Of a DNA stretch of 64,000 nucleotides, positions 24,249-38,449 are shown piece after piece (position 1 is the stretch's first letter; each line of letters opens with the position of its first letter). This DNA comes from Corynebacterium gerontici (GTDB lineage Bacteria > Actinomycetota > Actinomycetes > Mycobacteriales > Mycobacteriaceae). Position numbers and translations under genes: made by a program. The notes under the pieces are model-generated. The model made no database searches. It saw nothing but the letters and a program-made list of their open reading frames with translations, and had not been told where the DNA came from. Where the stretch lies: the NCBI RefSeq assembly GCF_003813985.1, contig NZ_CP033897.1:1054001-1118000 (forward strand). Reading direction: 5' to 3'.

Positions 24249-25448
24249 ATGGGTAATCGCGTAGTTCTTGCATATTCTGGCGGTCTGGACACCTCGGTAG
24301 CCATTCCTTACTTGGCCAAGATGACCGGCGGAGAAGTAGTTGCGGTGTCATTGGACCTCGGTCAAGGCGGCGAAGATATGGAGTCGGTGCGCCAGCGCGC
24401 TCTCGACTGCGGTGCAGTTGAGTCCATTGTGATCGACGCCAAGGATGAGTTCGCCGAGGAATACTGCCTGCCCACAATCAAGGCCAACGGCATGTACATG
24501 AAGCAGTACCCACTGGTATCCGCTATTTCTCGTCCCTTGATTGTCAAGCACCTTGTGCAGGCGGCTCAGGAGCACGGTGGCACGCATATTTCCCACGGCT
24601 GCACGGGCAAGGGAAATGACCAAGTTCGCTTCGAGGTTGGTTTCCGTAACCTTGATCCCGATCTGGAAATTATTGCTCCCGCCCGTGACTACGCATGGAC
24701 TCGCGACAAAGCGATCGCCTTCGCCGAGGAAATCAACCTGCCGATTGAACAGTCGAAGAAGTCACCTTTCTCCATCGACCAAAATGTGTGGGGCCGCGCC
24801 GTTGAAACGGGCTTCCTTGAGGACCTGTGGAACCCGCCCACGAAGGATCTCTACGCCTACACCGAGGATCCAGCACTCGGCAATGCTCCAGATGAACTCA
24901 CTATTACCTTCAAATCGGGCGTGCCGGTGGCCATCGATGGACGCAGCGTCAGTGTGCTCGAGGCCATTGAAGAGCTCAATCGTCGCGCAGGTGCCCAGGG
25001 CGTAGGCCGACTCGACATGGTTGAGGATCGCCTGGTGGGCATCAAGTCCCGCGAAGTGTACGAGGCCCCTGGCGCTGTGACCCTAATTGCTGCACACGAG
25101 GCCCTGGAAGACGTCACCGTTGAACGCGAATTGGCTCGCTACAAGCGCCTAGTGGATGCCCGCTGGTCCGAGGAAGTTTACGACGGCCTCTGGTATGCAC
25201 CGCTGAAGCGCTCCCTCGATGCATTCATCGAATCCACCCAAGAGCATGTCTCGGGTGATATCCGCATGGTGCTGCACGCAGGCAAGATCACCGTGAATGG
25301 CCGCAAGTCCGATTCCTCACTCTACGACTTCAACCTCGCCACATACGACACCGGCGATACCTTTGACCAGACGCTAGCGAAGGGCTTTGTTGAGTTGCAC
25401 GGCCTTTCTTCCAAGATCGCTAACAAGCGCGACCGCGAGGCGAAGTAA
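24249..25448 (+). CDS. argG: Argininosuccinate synthase
   Basis: Condenses citrulline and aspartate using ATP. The 399-residue protein has the N-type ATP pyrophosphatase loop AYSGGLDTS at 8-16 and the conserved [14 protein letters not shown] and [12 protein letters not shown]. The ribosome-binding site TAAGGAGAT is strong and 7 nt before the ATG. The argH ATG follows the argG stop with no gap, so the last two steps of the pathway form a two-gene unit, probably under an ArgR site in the argR-argG gap. Confidence 0.98.
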   Translation: MGNRVVLAYSGGLDTSVAIPYLAKMTGGEVVAVSLDLGQGGEDMESVRQRALDCGAVESIVIDAKDEFAEEYCLPTIKANGMYMKQYPLVSAISRPLIVKHLVQAAQEHGGTHISHGCTGKGNDQVRFEVGFRNLDPDLEIIAPARDYAWTRDKAIAFAEEINLPIEQSKKSPFSIDQNVWGRAVETGFLEDLWNPPTKDLYAYTEDPALGNAPDELTITFKSGVPVAIDGRSVSVLEAIEELNRRAGAQGVGRLDMVEDRLVGIKSREVYEAPGAVTLIAAHEALEDVTVERELARYKRLVDARWSEEVYDGLWYAPLKRSLDAFIESTQEHVSGDIRMVLHAGKITVNGRKSDSSLYDFNLATYDTGDTFDQTLAKGFVELHGLSSKIANKRDREAK

Positions 25449-26885
<1,437 letters not shown>

Positions 26886-26889
26886 CGCT

Positions 26890-26921
26890 GGAACGTGCTG
26901 ATCCCACCGCCGGCACGTTCC
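26890..26921. repeat. Perfect inverted repeat after argH
   Basis: GGAACGTGC and GCACGTTCC, 9 bp perfect with a 14-nt loop, starting 5 nt after the argH stop. No U-tract follows, so it may be a Rho-dependent or mRNA-stabilising 3' structure and not a classical terminator. Confidence 0.6.
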
Positions 26922-26963
26922 CAAACACCCCTACGAACACTATGCGAAAGCTAGGCTAGAAGC

Positions 26964-27149
26964 ATGAGTATTGACCCCGAGTTGTTAGCCATCCTTGTTT
27001 GCCCCCAAGACCATGGCTCACTGGAGTATATCGAGCGCGAACAAGTGTTGGTGAATCCGCGCATGAACATCGCGTATCGAATCCAAGATGGCATTCCGGT
27101 CATGCTTGCCGACGAAGCCATAGCTTGGCCTGAAGAACGAGCACTGTAG
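26964..27149 (+). CDS. Trm112-like small protein
   Basis: 61 residues: [52 protein letters not shown]. The LLAILVCP start and the [14 protein letters not shown] end are the hallmark of the Trm112/UPF0434 family. In eukaryotes Trm112 activates several methyltransferases; bacterial members have no settled role. Here only one Cys of the usual metal-binding set is present. TAGGCT ends 6 nt before the ATG, so the gene probably has its own leaderless promoter. It matches Rv1684 by position before tyrS. Confidence 0.88.
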   Translation: MSIDPELLAILVCPQDHGSLEYIEREQVLVNPRMNIAYRIQDGIPVMLADEAIAWPEERAL

Positions 27150-27189
27150 GACCATCGAAACTAACAGCAAGGGATTGGAAACAACTGGC

Positions 27190-28452
27190 ATGAACATCAT
27201 CGAAGAGCTGCAGTGGCGTGGCCTTATCAACAACTCCACTGATGTTGAGGCGCTGCGTGAGCACACGCAAAACCCCATCTCCTTGTACTGCGGGTTTGAC
27301 CCCACTGGTTCCTCTCTGCACGCAGGACACCTGGTTCCTCTAATCATGCTGAAGCGCTTCCAGCTTGCAGGCCACACGCCAATTGCTTTGGCCGGCGGCG
27401 CAACTGGCATGATCGGCGATCCTCGCGACGTGGGGGAACGCAGCATGTTGAGCGAGCAGCAGGTCGCGGAGAACATGGAGAGCATTAAGGCGCAGATTGC
27501 TCGCTTTATCGACTTCGGTGAGGGCAAAGCTGAGATGGTCAACAACGCGGACTGGATCGGTGAAATGAACGTGATCGAGTTTCTGCGTGACGTTGGCAAG
27601 AACTTTTCGCTCAATACGATGCTTGATCGCGATACGGTGAAGCGTCGTTTAGAAAGCGACGGCATTTCCTACACTGAGTTCTCCTACATGCTGCTGCAGG
27701 CAAACGACTACGTCCGGCTGCGTCGCTCCAAGAACGTCACTCTTCAAATTGGTGGCGGCGACCAGTGGGGCAACATTGTTTCCGGTGTCGACCTCAACCG
27801 ACGTGTTGATGGCGAGCGAGTGCATGGCTTGACCGTTCCTTTGGTCACCGACGCCGACGGACAAAAGTTCGGTAAGTCCACGGGCGGCGGAAAGCTTTGG
27901 CTGGATCCCGAATTGACGAGCCCTTATTCCTGGTACCAGTACTTCATTAATGCTGGCGACAGCGTGGTCATCGATTATCTGCGCTGGTTTACGTTCTTGA
28001 ACCAGGAAGAGATTGCTGAATACGAGCAAGCTGTACAAGAGCGCCCCCATCTGCGTGAGGCTCAAAAGCGTTTGGCTCAGGAAATGACCAACATCGTTCA
28101 CGGTACTGAAGCCACCGAGGCCGTCGAATTGGCAGCTCAGGCGCTTTTCGGTCGCGCGTCACTTGATGAGCTTGATGAAGCTACCCTCGCATCCGCGCTG
28201 CAAGAAACTGAAGTAGCTGAATATCCTGCAGGAAGCACTCCGAGCATCGTTGATCTCTTGGTTGACTCCGGACTAGCGCAGTCTAAAGGCGATGCTCGAC
28301 GCACCATCAAGGAGGGCGGCGCGTACGTGAACAACGAGCGCATCGAAAGCGAAGACTTCGTTCTTCAGCCAACGCATCTGCTGAGCGGTGGTTGGGCTGT
28401 GCTGCGGAAGGGTAAAAAGAACTTTGCAGGAGCCCGCGTCATCGCTTCCTAG
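27190..28452 (+). CDS. tyrS: Tyrosyl-tRNA synthetase
   Basis: Class I aminoacyl-tRNA synthetase, 420 residues. The HIGH-type motif appears as [13 protein letters not shown], the Tyr-binding YMLLQANDY, and the KMSKS-type loop as KFGKSTGG. The C-terminus holds an S4-like RNA-binding domain ([35 protein letters not shown]). The start is ATG at 27190; the TTG at 27175 touches the AAGGGA motif and is less likely. The rrn operon follows after a terminator. A copy of the 11-base word starts at the last base of the stop codon. Confidence 0.97.
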   Translation: MNIIEELQWRGLINNSTDVEALREHTQNPISLYCGFDPTGSSLHAGHLVPLIMLKRFQLAGHTPIALAGGATGMIGDPRDVGERSMLSEQQVAENMESIKAQIARFIDFGEGKAEMVNNADWIGEMNVIEFLRDVGKNFSLNTMLDRDTVKRRLESDGISYTEFSYMLLQANDYVRLRRSKNVTLQIGGGDQWGNIVSGVDLNRRVDGERVHGLTVPLVTDADGQKFGKSTGGGKLWLDPELTSPYSWYQYFINAGDSVVIDYLRWFTFLNQEEIAEYEQAVQERPHLREAQKRLAQEMTNIVHGTEATEAVELAAQALFGRASLDELDEATLASALQETEVAEYPAGSTPSIVDLLVDSGLAQSKGDARRTIKEGGAYVNNERIESEDFVLQPTHLLSGGWAVLRKGKKNFAGARVIAS

Positions 28453-28462
28453 CTTTTCGACG
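28452..28462 (-). repeat. Copy 6 of 11-base word CGTCGAAAAGC
   Basis: Exact copy on the minus strand, overlapping the last base of the tyrS TAG stop; extended form GGACGTCGAAAAGCTA. Confidence 0.7.
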
Positions 28463-28469
28463 TCCTTCG

Positions 28470-28503
28470 AACCCCCGGTTTAGTCTTTTGAACTGGGGGT
28501 TTG
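28470..28503 (+). terminator. Intrinsic terminator of tyrS
   Basis: Stem AACCCCCGGTT / AACTGGGGGTT with one mismatch, an A/T-rich loop and a short T-run (TTTGTG). It isolates tyrS from the rrn promoter region. Confidence 0.8.
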
Positions 28504-28543
28504 TGTTGTTCATCGGTGATGTGTAACTTTAGCCGGGTCGCTG

Positions 28544-28622
28544 CTGCTGGTTCGGCCAGCAGACTGTAGCGAAAGATTTTTGAAAGACATGGTTGACGGA
28601 ATGTTAACTTCTATGTTACTTT
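28544..28622 (+). promoter_or_regulatory. rrn promoter region
   Basis: A perfect hairpin CTGCTGG-TTCGG-CCAGCAG (28544-28562) precedes a -35 TTGACG (28593-28598) and a -10 TTACTT or TACTTT (28616-28622) at 17-18 bp. The TSS should be near 28630, leaving about 345 nt of precursor leader. No second promoter is obvious. Confidence 0.6.
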
Positions 28623-28670
28623 CTAAATCCGTTGCTCATAAGGCTCGATAAAGCCAGTGAGCAGTGTTGT

Positions 28671-28691
28671 GTGAGAACTCAATAGTGTGCC
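28671..28691 (+). promoter_or_regulatory. boxA-like antitermination element in the rrn leader
   Basis: GTGAGAACTCAATAGTGTGCC matches the conserved actinobacterial rrn leader element, with the boxA-like TGAGAACT. A related copy (GTGTGAGAACTGTATAGTG) lies before the 23S gene at 30842-30860. The rest of the leader (28692-28972) is strongly GT-rich and holds no gene. Confidence 0.6.
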
Positions 28692-28972
28692 AATACTTTT
28701 ATTTTTGTTGTTGTGCTGCTTGTTGCGCATCGTTGGTGGTGTGTGGTGCCGGTTGTGTGCTGGTGTCATGGTGCTGCTTGTTGGTGGTGCGTGATGGTAG
28801 TGCTGGGGTGGTTGGTGTGTGTGGTTGGTTGTCTCGTCAAGACCCGCTGCGCGTTTGATGCACTGATTGCCCTGTATGTTTTTTTAAAAAAATGATGATG
28901 TTGTGTCATCGTTTGTTTGGTTAGGTTTGGGCTTTTCACGAGCCTTTGGAACGAGTGTTTTGTGCTTGTTTT

Positions 28973-34166
<5,194 letters not shown>

Positions 34167-34229
34167 CACAACCCGCAAAACAACCAAACCCAAAAAACAA
34201 CACACCCCGCAAAACAACACACAATCACC

Positions 34230-34262
34230 CGCGTCCACTATGCAGTCACTGACACAACACCG
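34230..34262 (+). repeat. 3' arm of the pre-23S processing stem
   Basis: Complement of 30834-30866; see that entry. It lies in the AC-rich 23S-5S spacer (34167-34295), whose composition mirrors the GT-rich 16S-23S spacer. Confidence 0.7.
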
Positions 34263-34294
34263 CCTGTGCATGCACACCCAACACACACAAGAAC

Positions 34295-34414
34295 GTGTCG
34301 GTGGTTATAGCATCGGGGCAACGCCCGGACCCATTCCGAACCCGGAAGCTAAGCCCGACAGCGCTGATGGTACTGCACCCGGGAGGGTGTGGGAGAGTAA
34401 GACACCGCCGACCA
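34295..34414 (+). rRNA. rrf: 5S ribosomal RNA
   Basis: About 120 nt. The 5' GTCGGTGG pairs with the 3' CCGCCGAC, and the conserved loop CCATTCCGAACCCGGAAGCT and AGGGTGTGGGAGAGTA-type segment are present. It lies 130 nt after 23S and is followed by a terminator. Confidence 0.96.
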
Positions 34415-34436
34415 ACAACTTCAAAGTGCAACGATG

Positions 34437-34488
34437 GAGCGTGGTGTAGTGATGATGGTAAAGCCTTCATCCTACGCCACGCTCTTTT
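34437..34488 (+). terminator. rrn operon terminator
   Basis: Stem GAGCGTGG-T-GTAG / CTAC-G-CCACGCTC followed by TTTT, 23 nt after the 5S end. Confidence 0.9.
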
Positions 34489-34525
34489 GCTGTATTATCA
34501 ACGATTTAACTCCTTGAGGAATCCA

Positions 34526-35425
34526 ATGGGCAACCAAGATTATTCCAAGCGCAGCGATCGTCCGCGCCGATCCGATAGACCTGCAGAACACCGTGGTGGG
34601 CGACGCCATGAACGGGGTGACCACAAGGATCGTTCGTCCCGGCCCAAAGACAAGCGCCATCACGCTCAAAGAGGTGGTCAAGATCGAGATCGGAAATTCT
34701 CCAGACCTCAGCGATCGGGATTCCGTGAGGAGCGAATCAATAATCGTCAGAATGATCCTGACCTGCCCGGCGATATCGATGTGCGGGATTTGGATCCGAT
34801 GGTGCTTCAGGATCTCAAAGTGTTGTCAAAGGACAATGCTCACACGGTGGCCCAGCACCTCATCATGGCAGCTACCCTGATGCAGGACGATCCCCAATTA
34901 GCACTCCGCCACGCGCGTGCAGCAAAGGACCGAGCGGGTCGAGTAGCTGTGGTTCGTGAAACGGCAGGTATTGCCGCTTACCACGCTGGTGAGTGGAAAG
35001 AGGCTGTGTCGGAGTTGCGGGCCGCACGTCGTATGAGTGCTGGCCCAGGGTTGGTGGCAGTGATGGCCGACGCTGAGCGTGGATTGGGGCGCCCGCAGAA
35101 GGCTATCGAGATTGCAAACGAGGTGAACCCGGATCAGCTCGATTCCGATACTCGAGTTGAGCTCGCCATCGTCAGTGCAGGGGCTCGGATGGATCTTGGG
35201 CAAAAGGAATCGGCCTTGGTGACCCTCCAGCGCGTAAATCCTGACCGGCGGGCCTCCGGGCTAACGGCAGCACGCCTCTCCTACGCCTATGCTGATGTTC
35301 TTCTCGCCAATGGTGACGCGACTGCAGCCAAGGAATGGTTTCAAGTGGCAGTAGAGCAAGATATCGATGAGCATACGGACGCCCGCGCTCGGGTTGAAGA
35401 ACTCAACGCAGACAATGAGGCATAA
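34526..35425 (+). CDS. TPR-like repeat protein with basic, Arg-rich N-terminus
   Basis: 299 residues. Residues 1-80 are disordered and highly charged (SKRSDRPRRSDRPAEHRGGRRHERGDHKDRSSRPKDKRHH), a likely RNA-binding or sticky tail. Residues about 100-299 form helical repeats of tetratricopeptide type (TVAQHLIMAATLMQDDPQLALRHARAAKDRAGR, then AGIAAYHAGEWKEAVSELRAARRM, ALVTLQRVNPDRRASGLTAARLSYAYADVLLANGDATAAKEWFQVAV). It corresponds by position to Rv1691. The ATG is 5 nt after TGAGGA, and the next gene starts with no gap. Role unknown; the neighbours tlyA, rluB and rrn make a ribosome-linked job possible but unproved. Confidence 0.85.
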   Translation: MGNQDYSKRSDRPRRSDRPAEHRGGRRHERGDHKDRSSRPKDKRHHAQRGGQDRDRKFSRPQRSGFREERINNRQNDPDLPGDIDVRDLDPMVLQDLKVLSKDNAHTVAQHLIMAATLMQDDPQLALRHARAAKDRAGRVAVVRETAGIAAYHAGEWKEAVSELRAARRMSAGPGLVAVMADAERGLGRPQKAIEIANEVNPDQLDSDTRVELAIVSAGARMDLGQKESALVTLQRVNPDRRASGLTAARLSYAYADVLLANGDATAAKEWFQVAVEQDIDEHTDARARVEELNADNEA

Positions 35426-36412
35426 ATGAGCTTGCACACCTCCTTCGACGCCTTCCTCCTGGATCTCGACGGTACAGTTTGGGAAGGTGGTCAGGCGCTC
35501 CCAGGCGCTGTCGAGAGCCTCAACGCAGCGCATGCACAGTTGGTGTACATCACTAACAATGCTTCTCGTGGCCCCGCTGTGGTGGCACGGATGCTCAGTG
35601 ACATCGGCCTGCCTACCGCTCGGAATCAAGTACTGACCTCAGCCGAGGCCGCTATTGAGATAGTTGCGGGGAGCGTCGAAAAGCAAGCAAAAGTGCTAGT
35701 ACTCGGCAGCGAATCCTTCAAAGAACTGGCTCGGGAGGCTGGGTTGAAGGTGGTTGATTCGGCCGATGACGATCCCGAGGCAGTGTTGCATGGACATAAT
35801 CCGGCTACTGGTTGGGCGGAGCTGTCAGAGGCCACGCTCGCAATCAGAAATGGTGCGTCGTACTTTGCTTCGAACCTTGATACCACTCTGCCCACAGAGC
35901 GCGGTCTTTGCGTTGGGAACGGATCGATGGTCGCTGCTGTTGTGAGTGCTACCGGTGTCCATCCGGAATCTGCGGGAAAACCGGAACCAGCAATGTTTCA
36001 CAGCGCTGTGAGAAGGTTTAACGCAACAGCACCATTGGCCATCGGCGATAGACTCAATACTGATATTGCTGGAGCTGTCGCTGCGCAAATTCCCGTGCTG
36101 CATGTGCTCACAGGGGTATCTCGTCACTGGGCTTTACTGCGGGCTCACGCGGATGAACGTCCAACGTACATCGCTGAGGATCTACGTGGACTCAATGAGA
36201 AACCGACCAGCCTGATCCCCGCAGCACAATCCGGATTTGAGGCAGTGCGTGACGGCGACGACATTGTACTTCGGGGAGGCAAACCCGACACCAGTGGTGT
36301 GGATGCACTTCGAACTGTGTTGTCGGTTGCCTGGGAGCTGGACTCTTCCTTTGAAGGATCGGTACGCCCAGAAGGCGACGTGGCGGCCGCGGCAATGGAC
36401 ACGTGGGTATAG
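35426..36412 (+). CDS. HAD-IIA family phosphatase (NagD/phosphoglycolate phosphatase-like)
   Basis: 328 residues with HAD motif I DAFLLDLDGTVWEGG (nucleophile Asp in D-L-D-G-T), motif II YITNNASRG and motif III/IV ATAPLAIGDRLNTDIAGAVAA. The cap sits between motifs II and III, the NagD/PGP class. Residues after about 250 form a C-terminal extension (VRDGDDIVLRGGKPDTSGVDALRTVLSVAWELD) found in actinobacterial members such as Rv1692, which was described as a glycerol-3-phosphate phosphatase; by orthology that is the best guess here. The ATG follows the preceding stop directly, so the genes are coupled. Confidence 0.88.
   Translation: MSLHTSFDAFLLDLDGTVWEGGQALPGAVESLNAAHAQLVYITNNASRGPAVVARMLSDIGLPTARNQVLTSAEAAIEIVAGSVEKQAKVLVLGSESFKELAREAGLKVVDSADDDPEAVLHGHNPATGWAELSEATLAIRNGASYFASNLDTTLPTERGLCVGNGSMVAAVVSATGVHPESAGKPEPAMFHSAVRRFNATAPLAIGDRLNTDIAGAVAAQIPVLHVLTGVSRHWALLRAHADERPTYIAEDLRGLNEKPTSLIPAAQSGFEAVRDGDDIVLRGGKPDTSGVDALRTVLSVAWELDSSFEGSVRPEGDVAAAAMDTWV
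35674..35684 (+). repeat. Copy 7 of 11-base word CGTCGAAAAGC
   Basis: Exact copy on the plus strand inside the HAD phosphatase gene, read as S-V-E-K-Q. Confidence 0.7.
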
Positions 36413-36419
36413 GGTTCAG

Positions 36420-36590
36420 ATGGATCGCAAAACTGGTCCCTCGCCATTGGATATTGCGGCCAAAAAGCCTCATACAGATGAGCTGGAATCCTCCGTTGAG
36501 TCCCTGCTGAACAGGGCCGAGGCTGAACCCGAAAAAGAAGTGGCAATGCTGCAGCAAGCGCATGCATTGCTCCATCAGGCGCTGCAATAA
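36420..36590 (+). CDS. Small conserved-position protein between the HAD gene and tlyA
   Basis: 56 residues: a short start MDRKTGPSPLDIAAKKPHTDE, then a helical, heptad-like segment (LESSVESLLNRAEAEPEKEVAMLQQAHALLHQAL). TAGGG lies 5 nt before the ATG; the gene begins 7 nt after the HAD stop and ends 10 nt before tlyA, sharing that gene's ribosome-binding-site region. A protein of this size is found at the same place in mycobacteria (Rv1693), which supports a real gene. I know of no function. Confidence 0.8.
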   Translation: MDRKTGPSPLDIAAKKPHTDELESSVESLLNRAEAEPEKEVAMLQQAHALLHQALQ

Positions 36591-36600
36591 GGAGGGCTGC

Positions 36601-37422
36601 ATGACCGTAAGGCGCAGGCTCGATGCTGAATTGGTAAAGCGAAAGATCGCTCGCTCTAGGGAACAAGCAGTGCAGTTGATCCGTGAGGGGCGAGTGTTCG
36701 TTCAAGGCATCAAGGCCACCAAACCCGCGACACAAGTCGAAAGTCATGTTTCCATTCGGGTGGAAGGCGGCGATATTGACGATTGGGCCTCGCGGGGTGC
36801 TCATAAACTTCTGGGTGCCTTGGAAGCTTTCGAGTCCGACGGCCTGAGTGTGCAGGGTAAAAAAGTACTCGACGCTGGTGCATCAACCGGTGGCTTCACC
36901 GATGTTGTGCTCAGAAAAGGTGCCGAGCGAGTCTGGGCCGTGGACGTGGGCTATGGTCAGCTCATTTGGCGCCTGCAAAACGATTCACGCGTCGAGGTAC
37001 TGGATCGCACGAATATTCGGCATCTGACTCCAGCAATGCTTGGCGCCGAGATGACGCTGATGGTCGGGGATCTTTCTTTTATTTCCCTCAAACTCGTGCT
37101 GCCAGCAATACTCGAATGCATGGCGGAAGGCGCAGACCTGCTCCCCATGGTCAAACCGCAGTTCGAAGTAGGTAAAGAACGCCTTGGATCCGGCGGCGTG
37201 GTGAGAAGTCCCGACATCCGTGCAGAAGTGGTGGTGGAGGTCGCCCGCTTTGCGCAATCCCTAGGTGCAAGTTTGCGTGGAGTTATCGCTTCACCTCTTC
37301 CCGGTCCTTCAGGAAACGTGGAATACTTTTTATGGTTGCGCAAGGACGGCGGCAGCCACACCCTGTCCGAAGATGTACTGCTGGAACAGGTACGTCGCGC
37401 AGTAAAGGAAGGCCCGGCCTAG
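36601..37422 (+). CDS. tlyA: TlyA family rRNA (cytidine-2'-O)-methyltransferase
   Basis: 273 residues. N-terminal S4 RNA-binding domain (RRRLDAELVKRKIARSREQAVQLIREGRVFVQG) and a class I SAM methyltransferase domain with KVLDAGASTGGFTDVVLRKGAERVWAVDVGYGQL. TlyA of mycobacteria methylates 16S C1409 and 23S C1920 and so makes ribosomes sensitive to capreomycin; the same activity is expected here. The ATG follows AAGGAGGG at good spacing; a TTG/ATG upstream inside the small gene is not needed. nadK starts directly at the tlyA stop. Confidence 0.93.
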   Translation: MTVRRRLDAELVKRKIARSREQAVQLIREGRVFVQGIKATKPATQVESHVSIRVEGGDIDDWASRGAHKLLGALEAFESDGLSVQGKKVLDAGASTGGFTDVVLRKGAERVWAVDVGYGQLIWRLQNDSRVEVLDRTNIRHLTPAMLGAEMTLMVGDLSFISLKLVLPAILECMAEGADLLPMVKPQFEVGKERLGSGGVVRSPDIRAEVVVEVARFAQSLGASLRGVIASPLPGPSGNVEYFLWLRKDGGSHTLSEDVLLEQVRRAVKEGPA

Positions 37423-38355
37423 ATGTCACACGATTCTCAATACTGCAGTCAGCAGCCCCGCGAAGTGCTGCTGGTGCTGCACACAGGTCGGCCCTCAAAT
37501 GTTTCTACTGCTGGACTCGCGGCAGAGCTTTTGACTGATGCAGGCATAGGTGTCCGAGTGCTGGCGAAGGCGGAAGACGAGATAGTGAATCAGCACCCAG
37601 TTCTCGCGCAGTGCAAACGGGTGAGCAAGCTAGGTGGCGCTACCGACGGTGTCGCACTCGTGATGGCGCTTGGCGGTGACGGTACGTTCCTGCGGGCAGC
37701 CGATCTCGCTCACGACGCCGACCTCCCAGTCCTGGGAATCAACTTGGGCCACGTAGGCTTTTTGGCGGAATGGGAGCAAGACGCACTTGATGAGGCGGTG
37801 CGCCGAGTGACCGACGGTGACTATCGCATCGAAGACCGCATGACTATCGACGTGGTGGTACGCGACCCAGATGGTGTAGAGCTGGGCAGGAGCTGGGCTC
37901 TCAATGAGGTCAGCGTTGAAAATAAGGTGCGGCAAGGCGTGTTGGACGCTACGTTGGAAATTGACGCTCGTCCGGTGAGCTCATTTGGATGCGATGGCAT
38001 TATCGTCTCTACCCCTACAGGCTCGACTGCCTACGCCTTTTCCGCTGGTGGTCCGGTGTTGTGGCCCGCATTAGACGCCATCTTGGTGGTCCCGAATAAT
38101 GCGCACGCCTTATTTACCAAGCCCCTCGTGGTGAGTCCACATTCCAGGGTGGCCATCGAGTCCCAAGCAGACGCCTTCCCGGCAGTTGCGGTGATGGACG
38201 GTTTCCGGCGGATTGAAATGCCAGCGGGAAGTCGAGTGGAAGTGGAAAAGGGCAGCCTGCCTGTGCGCTGGGTGCGCCTAGACAACCTGCCGTTTACCGA
38301 TCGCCTCGTGACGAAACTCCGCCTCCCGGTTCAAGGTTGGCGCGGTCCGAAATAA
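37423..38355 (+). CDS. nadK: NAD kinase
   Basis: Phosphorylates NAD+ to NADP+ using ATP or polyphosphate. The 310-residue protein has the GGDG motif at about 84-87 (ALGGDGTFLRAAD), the NE/D motif LNEVSVENK, and the STPTGSTAYAFSAGG and PLVVSPHS-like segment. The start is ATG directly after the tlyA stop, in the conserved tlyA-ppnK-recN order. A 94-bp gap with a LexA-like box follows, so recN has its own promoter. Confidence 0.97.
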   Translation: MSHDSQYCSQQPREVLLVLHTGRPSNVSTAGLAAELLTDAGIGVRVLAKAEDEIVNQHPVLAQCKRVSKLGGATDGVALVMALGGDGTFLRAADLAHDADLPVLGINLGHVGFLAEWEQDALDEAVRRVTDGDYRIEDRMTIDVVVRDPDGVELGRSWALNEVSVENKVRQGVLDATLEIDARPVSSFGCDGIIVSTPTGSTAYAFSAGGPVLWPALDAILVVPNNAHALFTKPLVVSPHSRVAIESQADAFPAVAVMDGFRRIEMPAGSRVEVEKGSLPVRWVRLDNLPFTDRLVTKLRLPVQGWRGPK

Positions 38356-38400
38356 ACATTGCACTGGGGTTTCCCCCGAACGAACAACTTTCCAACTTTG

Positions 38401-38412
38401 GAACGTTCGTTC
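38401..38412. promoter_or_regulatory. Candidate LexA box upstream of recN
   Basis: GAAC-GTTC-GTTC fits the GAAC-N4-GTTC core of actinobacterial SOS boxes. It lies 25 nt before a -10-like TAGCAT (38437-38442), itself 7 nt before the recN ATG (leaderless). A GAACGAAC segment at 38378-38385 is its mirror, forming a larger inverted repeat. SOS control of recN is common in bacteria. Confidence 0.5.
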
Positions 38413-38449
38413 TATGAATTTCCCGAGCGCTTGCGGTAGCATCTAGCTC

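Noticed and set aside
26890..26921. argH hairpin as an intrinsic terminator
   Set aside because: The stem is perfect but no U-run follows; listed only as an inverted repeat.
28700..28860. GT-rich repetitive stretch resembling short tandem repeats or small ORFs
   Set aside because: It is the rrn leader; the open frames on both strands are low in complexity, have no ribosome-binding site and resemble no protein. No regular repeat-spacer pattern, so not CRISPR.
34295..34525. Longer form of the TPR protein starting in the 5S gene
   Set aside because: The extra frame runs through 5S rRNA and the rrn terminator; ATG 34526 has a good ribosome-binding site.
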